From NCBI RefSeq assembly GCF_000321415.2, contig NC_019902.2, positions 2,356,001-2,420,000 of the forward strand: DNA of 64,000 nt. The letters run 5' to 3'. A model generated the notes under the pieces. That model was not told the DNA's origin, did no database searches, and was given only the letters and a program-made list of their open reading frames with translations. A program made the translations under genes and the position numbers. The DNA is from Thioalkalivibrio nitratireducens DSM 14787 (GTDB lineage Bacteria; Pseudomonadota; Gammaproteobacteria; Ectothiorhodospirales; Ectothiorhodospiraceae). Position 1 is the first letter of the stretch, and each line of letters begins with the position of its first letter. Of this stretch, positions 52,181 through 62,508 are shown in pieces.

Positions 52181-55100
52181 ATGAGTCCGTCGACATCGCA
52201 CCCCCTGAAAGCCGCAAACGCACCGGCGATCCCCGCCCGTTGGGCAGGCCTGCTGCTCAGTGTGCTGCTCCTGCTTCTGTTCCTTGTGCTGCCTGCGGCC
52301 GTTGCCACGGTCGACCACGGTACGAGGCTGCAGCAGGCGATCCACGAGGTCGTGGAAAAAGGCGACGCCGCCGACGAGGAGTACAAGGCGATCGTGTTTC
52401 GCCACAACCAGGAGATCAACCGCCTGGCTTTGCGCGGAAGACCGGTGATCGATGGAGCGGCACCGCTCACCGACGCGCAGTATCAGATCCTGCAGGAGGT
52501 GTTCCGGACAAGGAATCGTGAACTCGCGGAAGGCGTGCTGGCCGAGTTGGGTTTCGAGGGCAAGTTCCAGGAAGCACCGAAACGGAGGGACGCCCCCGGA
52601 GAACAGCAAGAGCGGCACAACCCCGGAACCGATACCGACATCATCATCAGGAGGCTGGACGGCGGGCCCATCACGCTCGCCGACGTGCGCGAACTCGATC
52701 AACGGTATCAACGGCGAGTCGACGAGTATTTGCAGAACAAGGATCCGGATGGGGCTGCGCTGCAGCTCAGACCAGTGGATACCAACACGGATTTCATGCC
52801 GCACCCCGACCACACGGACGACTTTGTCGAGATCTCGACAATGATCAACAAGCGGGGGGGCACGGCCTATATCCGGGACGACGCGGCGCGCGTCGAGGAC
52901 CGCAGGCGCGAAGCAAACGGCGTGACGTTCGAGGTTGTCGAGGCTGGCGAATACGTCCGTGAAATGCACGACCAGGTTCGGCGAGCCATGGACGACGCCC
53001 GCTCGCGGTACGGGAGGGTTGACCAACTAGAGGCGGATGTGGCGACGCTAGAGAAGTCGATCGATGCGTTGGAGCGACAGATTGCCAGCGCGCAGTCGGC
53101 GGACGAGAGACAGAGATACGCCGCCGAGCGCGATCAAAAACTCGGCGAACTCGGCCGAATCAACGCCAGGATCGAGGAACTCGAGACCGATATCCAGCTG
53201 TTTCATTCCATGGCCGGGAAATACCTGGATCGCATGGTGGATATGTGTCAACGGCTGGCCCGCCAGCATCGGATCGAGTGCGAGCTCCGCCTTGAGGGGC
53301 GCCAGAGAAAACTGCTGGAGCAACTGTCGAAGGTGCGCGGTCCGGAAACCCGCGATCAGGCCGGAGCCATGAAGGAGTTGGCGGAGCCGATCCTGCAGCT
53401 ACTGCTCGAGTCGTACGTCGACACGCTGGCGAAGCTGGTGCCCGAGTCGCCGGATCTGGCGATGGAAGCCTTTGCCGAGCTGGCGCTGATGTCCGACCTG
53501 CGGCGCGACCTGCACCCGCGCTTTGCGCAGATTTTCGACCAACGGATTGCCGGACTGGTCACCCCGCCGGTGATCGTGCAGCCGCACCCGTCCAGGGCCA
53601 CTGGCGCGGAGCGGATTCGCGCCATGTGTTCCGAAACGCGCCGGCGCGGACTGACCCAAGACGAGGCCATGGCCCGGATGCGCAGCTATCTCCTGGACTG
53701 GGACACGCTGGACCCCCACACCATGGGCGATCAGGTTCCGCGGCTTGACGATTTCGTCCAGCAGGCGTCTGAGGAATGGAGCAACTGGCTCGAGGGAAGG
53801 GTCCGTCGCGGCATGCACCTGTTCCGGTACGGCAACTGGTACGCCCCGAACTGGTGGGGAGGAAGCGAGCTGAAGGACCGGGTTGGACCGTTGCCCCCGG
53901 TCGATTCGCTGGACGCGATCGCGATGCGCCACGATTTCGCCTATCAGATTGCCGAAGAGATGGAACAGGCATTCGCGAACCCCCGGCTGGGCCAGGAGTT
54001 GCGCGCGATGGCCGACATCATCGCGATGGAGGAAGCGCTGATGTTGCCCGGAGATCCACGCGACTGGCCACATCCGCCGCAGGACCCCGAAGACGCCCGC
54101 AAGATGCGGGCGCTGATGGTGTACGGATTCTCGGTGCTTGCGCCGATGCGCACCCACGGACTGAGCGCCTATTTCGAGTTGAAGAAGACGGAGGAAGACC
54201 TCTGGACCGCACTGACGAGTCCCGCGCTCAGTGCGGAGAGCATGGAGGCGACGATGCGCGCAATGGGGCTCGACCGGGTCGGTTACACGATCACTCCGGA
54301 GCAATTGAGCCAGATGGCGCAGAACCGGGCATTTCAGTGGTTCCTGCGGTACGGCAAGACGGAGGAAGACCTCTGGCAGGAAACCGAGGGCGCGCTCGCC
54401 CACCTCCTCGACGCATCCGGCGCCCGAATCCGGCGCAGTCAGCCGGCAATGCCCGACGAAGAACCGGGATCCGCCGTTTTCAGCCTTTCCGGACAATGGG
54501 AATCCCATAATCCGGGGTGGCTGCCGCCGTTCGATCCGTCACCGAACCGGCCAATCGAAGCCGGCCCGATCGCACTCGAAGCCGGGCGCTACAAGGCGCA
54601 CCTGCTGTTCGCTCCCGATATCCGGCACTCGATGACCGCCGGAAACTACAACACCGGGATGTCCGTTCAGCAGTTCGTCCGGGGGCACAGCCTGAGCGGA
54701 ACGGGCCGCTCGCTGGTGGGGCTTTCGGCCTCGGCCGGCAACCGGCCACAAGGCGAGATCGAACGCGAATTCGTCGTCGACCGGCCGAGTCAGGCCCGGG
54801 TGCGCTTTGGCGTGGCGGCGAGTCACGGCCATGCCGGTGGGTACGTCGAACACGAACAGAGTTTCACCGGGACGATCATCTATCTGGGTCCGATTCCGGA
54901 GGAAGTGGCCGAACCGTGTTCGCCCCTGATGCCTGGCGACACACTGCGCGCGGGACGGTCCGATGTCACCCTCGCTCTGGCCAACGGCGCGGTGATGCGC
55001 GTTCCAGCCAACAGCGAGGTGCGCATGGAAACGAACGATGAAGGCAGGTTGCGTGTCGTGGTCGTCAACGCCGGAAGCGGCGGCACCTTCCGGACCGAAG

Positions 55101-58100
55101 GCGAGGACTTCGACGAATTCGAAGTCGAGGATCCGTCGGGACAGGTAATACGCGTGCGCCCGCTCGGCACGACCTTCACCGTGACCGCGACCGGGATCGA
55201 GGTTCTCGAAGGGTCGGTGGAGGTTCTGTCCGGCCCCGGCCTTAGGGTGATCCGCAAAGGCCAGCGCATCGGCTGGGAGGACGACCGCGCCGTGGCAGTG
55301 GATGCACCGGATGAACGCGCGACACTGTCGTCGGACGGTATCCCGTTGCAGCTCGATTTCTGGCAACCGCGACCCGAGCCGTTCGGCGCCAAGCCCGGCC
55401 CGTTCGAGCCGACCGCCGAAGAATCCGGTTGGCTATGGGCCGACCCGCCGGCCCGCTGGTATCGATCCTTTGGCAACCACGCGCCCCGTGCCGAAGTGGA
55501 GGTCGACCCCGAGGGTTCCGCCCGGGTCACGGTGCCCGCAGGCAGTTCCCTGGACGACCGGCGCAATACCGCGCCGCGTCTGTTGCACAAGATCACCGGC
55601 GATTTCGATCTCGAAGCCGAGGTCAGCGTACAAGGGCCGCCGCATGCCGGAATCGAATGGATCGTGCGGGCGCCGGGGAGCCATGCGGGTACGCTGGCCG
55701 GACAGTTCCCGGGCACCGGCGCCGATGGGCCGGGACAGCACTATCTGCAGCTGGGAGCGAGTGTGGTTCTGGCGCGGGACGCGAGCCTCCGCGTCGCCGC
55801 GCTGAACGAGCCCAATCGCGATCTCTGGCCGTCTCCGGACGACGACATCGTGCGCATCCGGCTTTCGCGGCGGGGATCGGTCTGGACAGCCGCATGGCGC
55901 AGCGCGGATGAACGCTGGAACGTGCACCGCCTCGAACAGGCTCCGCAGGTTCCGGAGACGTTCTGGGCCGGCTGGGCCTTCATTAACCCGGCCCGTACCG
56001 CATCGGCGCAGTTCACGCTGCGCAACGTGCGCCTGCACACCGTGCCCTGGTATGCCCTGCCGCGTCCCGAATGGCAGAGCTTTGCCGTTGGCGGACGGAT
56101 CGAGACCGCTGCCGATACCGCCGTCCTGTCGGTGGACGCGGGATTGTCCGGATCGGCCAGGGCATTGCACGGCCAGGTGCTGGAAGGCGATTTCGATGTA
56201 TCGGTGCATTTCGACGCCAGGGAGTTGAACCGTGAGCCCGGTCAGGTGCTGCGCTGGACGCTGGGCGCCGTCACGCTCGACGAACAGGGGGTATCGGTGG
56301 GCTACGAATGGTCGGACCGCGGGGCGAGCTACGGGGTCATTCGGGAAACGCGGCCCGGCTATCGCGCGGCAACCGCGATGCACCGCGACCCGCTGGTGGT
56401 CGAGGAACGCAAGGGGCGGCTGCGCCTGGTGCGCAGAGGCGATGTGATTCATGCGTACTACTGGCGCAACGGCCCGCTCGGGCGTTACCGCGAAATCTCC
56501 TACCGCGACCAGGATCGTGGCGGCTTCGAGGGGCCGATGCATCTGCGCGTGGCGCTGGATAACGGCGATCGATTGCCGGATGCGGGGTCGGCAACCGTTG
56601 CGTTCACGGTGGTCGAACCCGAAACCTCGATTGGCGAAGCCCTGGTCCGGGAGATCCACGAGCACTGGGTGCTGGATGCGGATCAGACCATTGCCGGGTC
56701 GGTGATTCATACGGCGGGCAGAATCAACCTCAACGGTCACCGGCTCGTGATCGAGGGGCTATACCAGCAGGCGGGTGGCGACCTGCGGGTCAATGGTGGT
56801 GAACTGCACGTTCATGGCGATTATCGCATCGAGGGCCTTCCGGAAGGTTCCGACGACGGGCCTGAAGCCAGCAGTGGCACCCTGACCATGACTTCAGACC
56901 AGGATCGTGTATTCGTCGCCGGCGATTTCGTGACCCGCTCGACGCGTGCCCACCACAACAATCTGCGCGATGGTGTACTCGAAGTCCGCGGCGATTTCGT
57001 ACAGGACGGGGATCCCAACAGCTTCGACGCGCGACTCCGGCACCGCGTGGTCCTGTCCGGCGACTCGCGGCAGGACGTCGTGTTCGCCAATCCCGACCGG
57101 TCGGGTTTCCAGCAACTGACGGTGACGCATGACCAGGTTTACGTATCGAGCCCGCTTCGCGGCTGGCAACTCGACAGCGATGTGGTGCTGAATACCGACG
57201 ATGACCAACTGTTTCCGGGATTCACCCGCAATCTGAACCTGAACGGCCAGACGCTCGAACTGCGAAGCGGGCTCCTCCAGCAGCATCGGGCCCGGATCAA
57301 CCTGGCCGGAGGACAGCTCATCGTTCGCGGCGACCTGATCCAGGCATCCGGAGATTGCCGGGTTAACGGCGGTGAACTGCGCGTTCATGGCGATTATCGC
57401 ATCGAGGGGCTCCCGGAAGGTTCGGGCGACGGGCCTGAAGTCAGCGATGCTGCCCTGCTCATGAATTCAGACCAGGATCGGGTATTCGTCGCCGGCGATT
57501 TCGTGACCCGCTCGACGCGTGCCCACCACAACAATCTGCGCGCTGGCGTACTCGAAGTCCGCGGCGATTTCGTGCAGGCCGGGGATCCAAACAGCTTCGA
57601 CGCGCGCAATCAGCATCGCGTGGTCCTGTCCGGCGACTCGCGGCAGGACGTCGTGTTCGCCAATCCCGACCGGTCGGGTTTCCAGCAACTAACGGTGGCG
57701 CATGACCAGGTTTACGTTTCGAGTCCGCTTCGCGGCTGGCAACTCGACGGCGATGTGGTCCTGAACACCGACGATGATCGATGGTTTCCGGGATTCACGC
57801 AGACTCTGAACCTGAACGCCCAGACGCTCGAACTGCGAAGCGGGCTCCTCCAGCAGCATCGGGCCAGGATCAACCTGGCTGGCGGGCGGCTCATCGTTCG
57901 CGGCGACCTGATCCAGCCCGCGGCGGAGATCTCGGTCAACGGCGGCATGCTGTGGATCGATGGCGACTACCGCATCGAACCGCTCGCCGAAGAGGGGCAA
58001 CCCGACACGGATTCCAGCGACGGAACGCTGCGCATGAATCGGGGGGACGATCTCGTGCGCATCGGCGGCCGTTTCGTGACCCGTTCGGCACATGCCCACC

Positions 58101-58867
58101 ACAACAATCTGATCGATGGTGTACTCGAAGTCCGGGGCGATGTCGTGCAGGCCGGGCATCCCAACAGCTTCGACGCGCGACTCCGGCACAAAGTCGTGCT
58201 GGCCGGCTCCAGGCCTCAGGCCCTGCGCTTCGAAAGCCCGGCGGCCTCCGGCTTTCAAACGCTGATTCTCGATCGGAAAGCCGCGGCAACTGGCACCGTG
58301 CCATCGGATATCCGCGTTCGAAAACTCGTCCAGGCACCGGTCGAAACCGACCCGCTGCGCGTACCGGTTGGCGGACGCACCACGCTCGCAGACCCCTGGG
58401 ACGCTCCCGACGTCGGCTGGACCGCAGAATCAAGGGACCCGGAAATCGCGACCGTCGATGACGCCGGGGAGGTCACCGGCAAGGCATCCGGATGGACCGC
58501 GGTGAAACTGGTGAAGGCCGACGAACCGGACGTGTTCCGGTATCGCTGGGTGGAGGTGATCACTGTACCCGACACGGAACCTGCCGCCCCAGAACTCCCG
58601 GTGCCCGACCAGGCGGACCCGACCGAGGAGCCCGAGCGCGTCACCGTACGGGTGCTGCGTGCCTGGGGTCAGCTGCCGCCACGCTTTGATCGGCTGGCGC
58701 TGAACCTTCGGACTCACGACATCGACCTGTGGAGCCTGGATCTGACCGACATCCGGCGACTCGCAGCCGAAGCGAAGGCGGCCGAAAAACCGTGGGCGGA
58801 TTTCGCACCCGAGCTGGAAGCGCTGGCCGAACATATGCACGACCTTGCGGGAACCGACTGGCGGTAA
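52181..58867 (+). CDS. 2228-residue exported multidomain protein with PLA2-like, FecR-like and tandem-repeat regions
   Basis: A signal or anchor lies at about residues 20-45. Residues 290-350 form a coiled coil. Around 555-590, GNWYAPNWWGG and PPVDSLDAIAMRHDFAYQ resemble a phospholipase A2 calcium loop and catalytic HDxxY (His584, Asp585, Tyr588). Residues about 915-1035 are FecR-like (PGDTLRAGRSDVTLALANGA, VIRVRPLGTTFTVTATG, IRKGQRIGWEDD). About 1085-1490 are two concanavalin/DUF1349-like domains (ITGDFDLEAEVSVQG, LEGDFDVSVHFDAREL). About 1537-2030 are three 191-residue repeats of beta type. A BIG2-like domain follows (VDDAGEVTGKASGWTAVKLV). Function unknown; probably a surface or periplasmic structural or effector protein. 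Confidence 0.8.
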   Translation: MSPSTSHPLKAANAPAIPARWAGLLLSVLLLLLFLVLPAAVATVDHGTRLQQAIHEVVEKGDAADEEYKAIVFRHNQEINRLALRGRPVIDGAAPLTDAQYQILQEVFRTRNRELAEGVLAELGFEGKFQEAPKRRDAPGEQQERHNPGTDTDIIIRRLDGGPITLADVRELDQRYQRRVDEYLQNKDPDGAALQLRPVDTNTDFMPHPDHTDDFVEISTMINKRGGTAYIRDDAARVEDRRREANGVTFEVVEAGEYVREMHDQVRRAMDDARSRYGRVDQLEADVATLEKSIDALERQIASAQSADERQRYAAERDQKLGELGRINARIEELETDIQLFHSMAGKYLDRMVDMCQRLARQHRIECELRLEGRQRKLLEQLSKVRGPETRDQAGAMKELAEPILQLLLESYVDTLAKLVPESPDLAMEAFAELALMSDLRRDLHPRFAQIFDQRIAGLVTPPVIVQPHPSRATGAERIRAMCSETRRRGLTQDEAMARMRSYLLDWDTLDPHTMGDQVPRLDDFVQQASEEWSNWLEGRVRRGMHLFRYGNWYAPNWWGGSELKDRVGPLPPVDSLDAIAMRHDFAYQIAEEMEQAFANPRLGQELRAMADIIAMEEALMLPGDPRDWPHPPQDPEDARKMRALMVYGFSVLAPMRTHGLSAYFELKKTEEDLWTALTSPALSAESMEATMRAMGLDRVGYTITPEQLSQMAQNRAFQWFLRYGKTEEDLWQETEGALAHLLDASGARIRRSQPAMPDEEPGSAVFSLSGQWESHNPGWLPPFDPSPNRPIEAGPIALEAGRYKAHLLFAPDIRHSMTAGNYNTGMSVQQFVRGHSLSGTGRSLVGLSASAGNRPQGEIEREFVVDRPSQARVRFGVAASHGHAGGYVEHEQSFTGTIIYLGPIPEEVAEPCSPLMPGDTLRAGRSDVTLALANGAVMRVPANSEVRMETNDEGRLRVVVVNAGSGGTFRTEGEDFDEFEVEDPSGQVIRVRPLGTTFTVTATGIEVLEGSVEVLSGPGLRVIRKGQRIGWEDDRAVAVDAPDERATLSSDGIPLQLDFWQPRPEPFGAKPGPFEPTAEESGWLWADPPARWYRSFGNHAPRAEVEVDPEGSARVTVPAGSSLDDRRNTAPRLLHKITGDFDLEAEVSVQGPPHAGIEWIVRAPGSHAGTLAGQFPGTGADGPGQHYLQLGASVVLARDASLRVAALNEPNRDLWPSPDDDIVRIRLSRRGSVWTAAWRSADERWNVHRLEQAPQVPETFWAGWAFINPARTASAQFTLRNVRLHTVPWYALPRPEWQSFAVGGRIETAADTAVLSVDAGLSGSARALHGQVLEGDFDVSVHFDARELNREPGQVLRWTLGAVTLDEQGVSVGYEWSDRGASYGVIRETRPGYRAATAMHRDPLVVEERKGRLRLVRRGDVIHAYYWRNGPLGRYREISYRDQDRGGFEGPMHLRVALDNGDRLPDAGSATVAFTVVEPETSIGEALVREIHEHWVLDADQTIAGSVIHTAGRINLNGHRLVIEGLYQQAGGDLRVNGGELHVHGDYRIEGLPEGSDDGPEASSGTLTMTSDQDRVFVAGDFVTRSTRAHHNNLRDGVLEVRGDFVQDGDPNSFDARLRHRVVLSGDSRQDVVFANPDRSGFQQLTVTHDQVYVSSPLRGWQLDSDVVLNTDDDQLFPGFTRNLNLNGQTLELRSGLLQQHRARINLAGGQLIVRGDLIQASGDCRVNGGELRVHGDYRIEGLPEGSGDGPEVSDAALLMNSDQDRVFVAGDFVTRSTRAHHNNLRAGVLEVRGDFVQAGDPNSFDARNQHRVVLSGDSRQDVVFANPDRSGFQQLTVAHDQVYVSSPLRGWQLDGDVVLNTDDDRWFPGFTQTLNLNAQTLELRSGLLQQHRARINLAGGRLIVRGDLIQPAAEISVNGGMLWIDGDYRIEPLAEEGQPDTDSSDGTLRMNRGDDLVRIGGRFVTRSAHAHHNNLIDGVLEVRGDVVQAGHPNSFDARLRHKVVLAGSRPQALRFESPAASGFQTLILDRKAAATGTVPSDIRVRKLVQAPVETDPLRVPVGGRTTLADPWDAPDVGWTAESRDPEIATVDDAGEVTGKASGWTAVKLVKADEPDVFRYRWVEVITVPDTEPAAPELPVPDQADPTEEPERVTVRVLRAWGQLPPRFDRLALNLRTHDIDLWSLDLTDIRRLAAEAKAAEKPWADFAPELEALAEHMHDLAGTDWR
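56791..58260 (+). repeat. Tandem 573-bp coding repeats inside the giant gene
   Basis: Units begin at about 56797, 57370 and 57943, exactly 573 bases (191 codons) apart. The first two are nearly identical at DNA level; the third is divergent and incomplete. Each carries VNGGEL.VHGDYRIE, a FVTRSTRAHHNNL motif and LEVRGDFVQ. Copy number may vary by recombination. Confidence 0.92.
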
Positions 58868-59069
58868 GGCAAGAACACCGCGCTGCCCGGTTGTCGCTGC
58901 GCACCGGGTTTCGCGTTTCCGCTGGGAATCCAGTCACCGTACGTGGGGCACGCAGCCGGGATGCCGTAACCTCCAGAAAGCGTGCAACAACGGCATGGGC
59001 GGGCGCAATCCGCCGGATCCGCAGGCGCCACATGCTCCGCGATACGGATTGTAATCGCCTGACCTGCTC

Positions 59070-60431
59070 CTATCCCTTTGTCTTCGATCCTTGTGCAGGG
59101 GTTTCCCACCGCTGTTGCAGTTGCTGGGCGATGTCCCGCGCCTCGGCTTCGCGTCCGGCCGGGATGGGGACGTTCAGGCGGACGCCGACCCGATGCATGG
59201 ACACGGTCTTCGGGTTGGACACCTGGAGGTCCGAGTAGACGATCTCGAGATGCGGTCGGGCGCCGCCGACCGCCTGGATCGACTCGAACCGGCTCGTCCA
59301 GCCGCTCCAGAAATGCGTTTGGCCTCCGAGGTAGAGCAGATCCTCGCCGATGTGCGCCTCGTAAGGCCCGCGCTCCAGTCTGCGCCGGGTCAACCGGGGC
59401 ATCACGATGGCCACGAAGGTCAGCAGCGCGACCAGGCCGGCGGCACTCGCGACCATGACGCCGGCCGCCTCGCGGTCGATGAACACGACCAGGATTACCG
59501 TAACCACCACGATGGTTCCGCCCAGGAACCACAGATTGGCGCGGGCCAGCTGGCGCTGCTCGCCGTATTGGGCGCGCACATGGTCGCGCCACTCCTCGGG
59601 CGAATAGGTCCAGTGCGCAAGGCGTTCCTCGCCACGCAGCAGCCGCTGCAGGCGGCGGAACTGGCCGATGTACAGCGGACTCACGAGCACCGCGGACAGC
59701 AGCAGCACGATCCCGAGCAGGCTCGACATCATCGGCAGGCCGATGTCGCCCCCCCAGATGCCGTAGACATGCGGCACCAGCAGCAGTGCAATCCCGACGA
59801 CCGCCATCATCAGGATCGACGCGAGCACGGTACCCGCGGTGCTGTCGACCGCGTGCGCCGTCGCCGGGCGCAAACGGCCGCGCTGCACCCTCCATGCGGC
59901 GACCGCCCCAATCGCCAGCAGCATGAGCGGCCACTGGCTACGCAGGGGATAGCGCTGGTCCGCAGGAACCCCGGCCCTGCCGAAGTCCCAGGGCGGCCAG
60001 CGCTGCAGCGTGAGAAAATGGACCTCGTGGCCATCGCGCAGCATCAGGTAGCCCGGCAGCGACTCCACCTCGCGGGGCCAGTTCGGGATCCACTGCGCGG
60101 GCTGCAGAAAGATCCGGTCGCGATCGGCCAGCTCGCCGACAACGGCCGACCATTGCTCCCGATCGTCGCCGGTGTCGGCCTCGATCCATCGCTCGCCCGC
60201 GTGGTTTTCCATGTACAGCGGCAATGGCACCGACGGCTGCCGCCGCTGCAGCAGATCCCGGGCCGCCGCCATTGCGCCGATGCGGTGCGCGGGGGGCGTA
60301 TAGCTGCGCTCGTACTGCTGCGCCCAGTCGGTGACCTCGATTCCGACCAGTGCCGGCTCGGGATACCACCACGCCAGCAGGGCGCCGAGGACCAGCACCG
60401 GGAGCAGCAACCGTGCGAGCAGGTTTTTCAT
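59070..60431 (-). CDS. Membrane protein with large periplasmic N-terminal loop
   Basis: Encodes 453 residues. A first helix (RLLLPVLVLGALLAWW) is followed by about 160 soluble residues with DWAQQYERSYTPPAHRIG, then about five helices between residues 190 and 370 and a C-terminal soluble domain (YEAHIGEDLLYLGGQTHFWS). I do not recognise the family. The ATG at 60431 is 10 bases downstream of the propeller gene's end, so the two are co-transcribed. Confidence 0.75.
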   Translation of the reverse strand: MKNLLARLLLPVLVLGALLAWWYPEPALVGIEVTDWAQQYERSYTPPAHRIGAMAAARDLLQRRQPSVPLPLYMENHAGERWIEADTGDDREQWSAVVGELADRDRIFLQPAQWIPNWPREVESLPGYLMLRDGHEVHFLTLQRWPPWDFGRAGVPADQRYPLRSQWPLMLLAIGAVAAWRVQRGRLRPATAHAVDSTAGTVLASILMMAVVGIALLLVPHVYGIWGGDIGLPMMSSLLGIVLLLSAVLVSPLYIGQFRRLQRLLRGEERLAHWTYSPEEWRDHVRAQYGEQRQLARANLWFLGGTIVVVTVILVVFIDREAAGVMVASAAGLVALLTFVAIVMPRLTRRRLERGPYEAHIGEDLLYLGGQTHFWSGWTSRFESIQAVGGARPHLEIVYSDLQVSNPKTVSMHRVGVRLNVPIPAGREAEARDIAQQLQQRWETPAQGSKTKG

Positions 60432-60441
60432 GGTGGCACCG

Positions 60442-62312
60442 CTACGGGGTGATTTCGTCCCATGTCGCCCCTCCGTCGCTGGACAGGAATACCCTGTCGC
60501 GAGCGCCGGCGACGACGTGTCCGGCCGCATTGGCGGCAAAGCGTTCCAGCGGAATCGGTGCGGCGTGCACGGCCAGCACCGAGAGCCCTTCCGAGGTATG
60601 GCGCAGCCGTGCCAGCCTGCCTTCAGGCGTCAGCGCGAGCCAGTCGCCGCCGTCCACCGGGACGAAGCCGTGGAAGCGCTCGTCGGGTCTGGCCTTGGGT
60701 CCCGTCCAGTCCGGCTCGCCCGGATGGAGGGCCCAGTACTCGCTGTGGCCCGGCCGGCCGCGGTCGACCCAGATCGCGCCGTCGGCGGCGATCTGCGGCG
60801 GTCCGGCCGCCATGTCCCGCAAGGGAGCCACCTGCCAGCCCGTCAGGCCGGCGTCGGCGATGCCGATCGCGTTCCGGCCCCAGGCCAGCAGCCGCCGATC
60901 GGGCAGCAGGCCGATGCCGTTCACCGGCTCATCGCCCGGGGTCTGGCCGAGCTTGAACAGGGGTTCCCAGGAAGACCCACTGCGCCGGTAAATGCGGTAA
61001 TCGGAAGGACGGTAATCCTCCTGCCGGTAGCTGGCCCGAGGCGCGGTGAATGCGGAATGACCATGGTCGTTGGCCACGGCCAGCAGGTCGCCGTTCGGGG
61101 CGACCCCCAGGGTACGCACGCCAGTACCGGGTGGCCCGGGAAGCCCGTCCGCCGCGTCCCGCCAGTGCCCGCCCTGATCCCGGGACCGGTACAGCCCCCG
61201 GTCCCAGGCGCCCAGGTACAACGCTCCCGAGGGTGCGAAGGTCATTGCGATCCGTTCCGCTGCGTCGTCCACGGCGGGCGGCGCGGCGACGACGGTCCAG
61301 TCGCCGGCAGAGGGTAGCGGGTCCGGAACAACGTGCGCCCCTGCAGGATCACGATCGTGCCCTCGTCGTCCACGGCCACCGCGCGGGTCGCGAAGCCGTC
61401 ACGGAACGCGACACGGCGCCATTGCGCATCGCTCAGTCGGTACAGCTCGCCCGCGTCGTCGGCCGCCCAGCCGAGCCCGGCGGGACCCAGTGCGACCGAG
61501 ACGATCAACCCGTCGACCCCGGAGTCGCTAGACCAGTGGCTGCCCGCGTCCGTCGACCACCAGAGCCCCTGGCGGCGGGTGCCGAGCAGGATATGCCCAT
61601 CGGATGCAACGGCGATCGCCGTGATGTCGGTTGCCGGGAGGTTTTCCAGCCGGGCCCATGCCTGCTGGCCCGGATCCAGCCGGTAGAGCCCGCCGCCGAA
61701 GGTCGCCGCGTAGAGGCTGGATTCCGGGGATTCCGCCAGGGCCAGCACCTGCCGGTTGTCCAGTCCTGCGTGCAGCGGTTCCCAGCGCTGCGAACCCGGT
61801 CCCAGACGATATACGCCCGTGCCGAATCCCGCGGCGATCAAGCTGCCGTCAGACTGCAGCAGTGCATCCTGCACCGGAATCGGCGGCAAGCCTTCGGTGG
61901 TCACGCGGCTGATCTCCCCGCGGTCGAGGCGATGCAGCCCCCGGCCCCAGAACTTGGCCACGCAGTGCGCAGCGCCGCAGCGGACCCAGGCCGCCGCGGC
62001 CGCTGCCACCGGGACCCAGTCACCACCGGGATCCTGGCGCAGCAGCCCGCCCCGGGTCGCCAGCCACAGCTGGCCGGTTCCGGTCTCGGTGGCGGCTGCC
62101 GGGCGTTCGGGAAGCTCGGCCTGCCAGCGCGGGCGCAGGTCTTCGGGGCACTCGCGAAAAAGCCCCTGTTCCTGCGTCAGCACCAGCAGACAGTCGTCGG
62201 AGGTAAGCAGTAGCTGCACGACACCGGCGCTGGCGATGCCGGCCGGGACGCAGACCAGGACCAGTGGCAGGCACCACAGTGCCCTGCGCCAGGACGACCA
62301 TTCAATCGTCAT
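60442..62312 (-). pseudogene. Exported BNR/YCF48-like beta-propeller protein, frameshifted
   Basis: A signal peptide (RRALWCLPLVLVCVPAGIAS) is followed by repeated propeller blades: GQLWLATRGGLLRQDPGG, SLIAAGFGTGVYRLGPG, SLYAATFGGGLYRLDPG and HILLGTRRQGLWWSTDAGSH. At about 61307 one base is missing (between TRYPL and GDWTVV), moving the remaining blades (LYLGAWDRGLYRSRDQGGHW and others, ending at 60442) to another frame. Rejoined length is about 623 residues. Could be a sequencing error. It lies between the MORN gene and the membrane-protein gene in one operon. Confidence 0.8.
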
Positions 62313-62508
62313 CTGAATCGTTCCGGTTCGTGCGCCCTCTCGCTGTCTCCAGCGCTGCGACGACAGCCGGACTGACAGGTCTGCGGGCACCGCTCCACTG
62401 GCGACCGTTCGCTCGGCCGGGTGTGCTGGCGAAGGCCCGATCCGTCGATGTCCATTCTGCCTTGGACGGTCCGCCGGACGACGCCGTGGGGAAGGCATCG
62501 CGCGGCCT

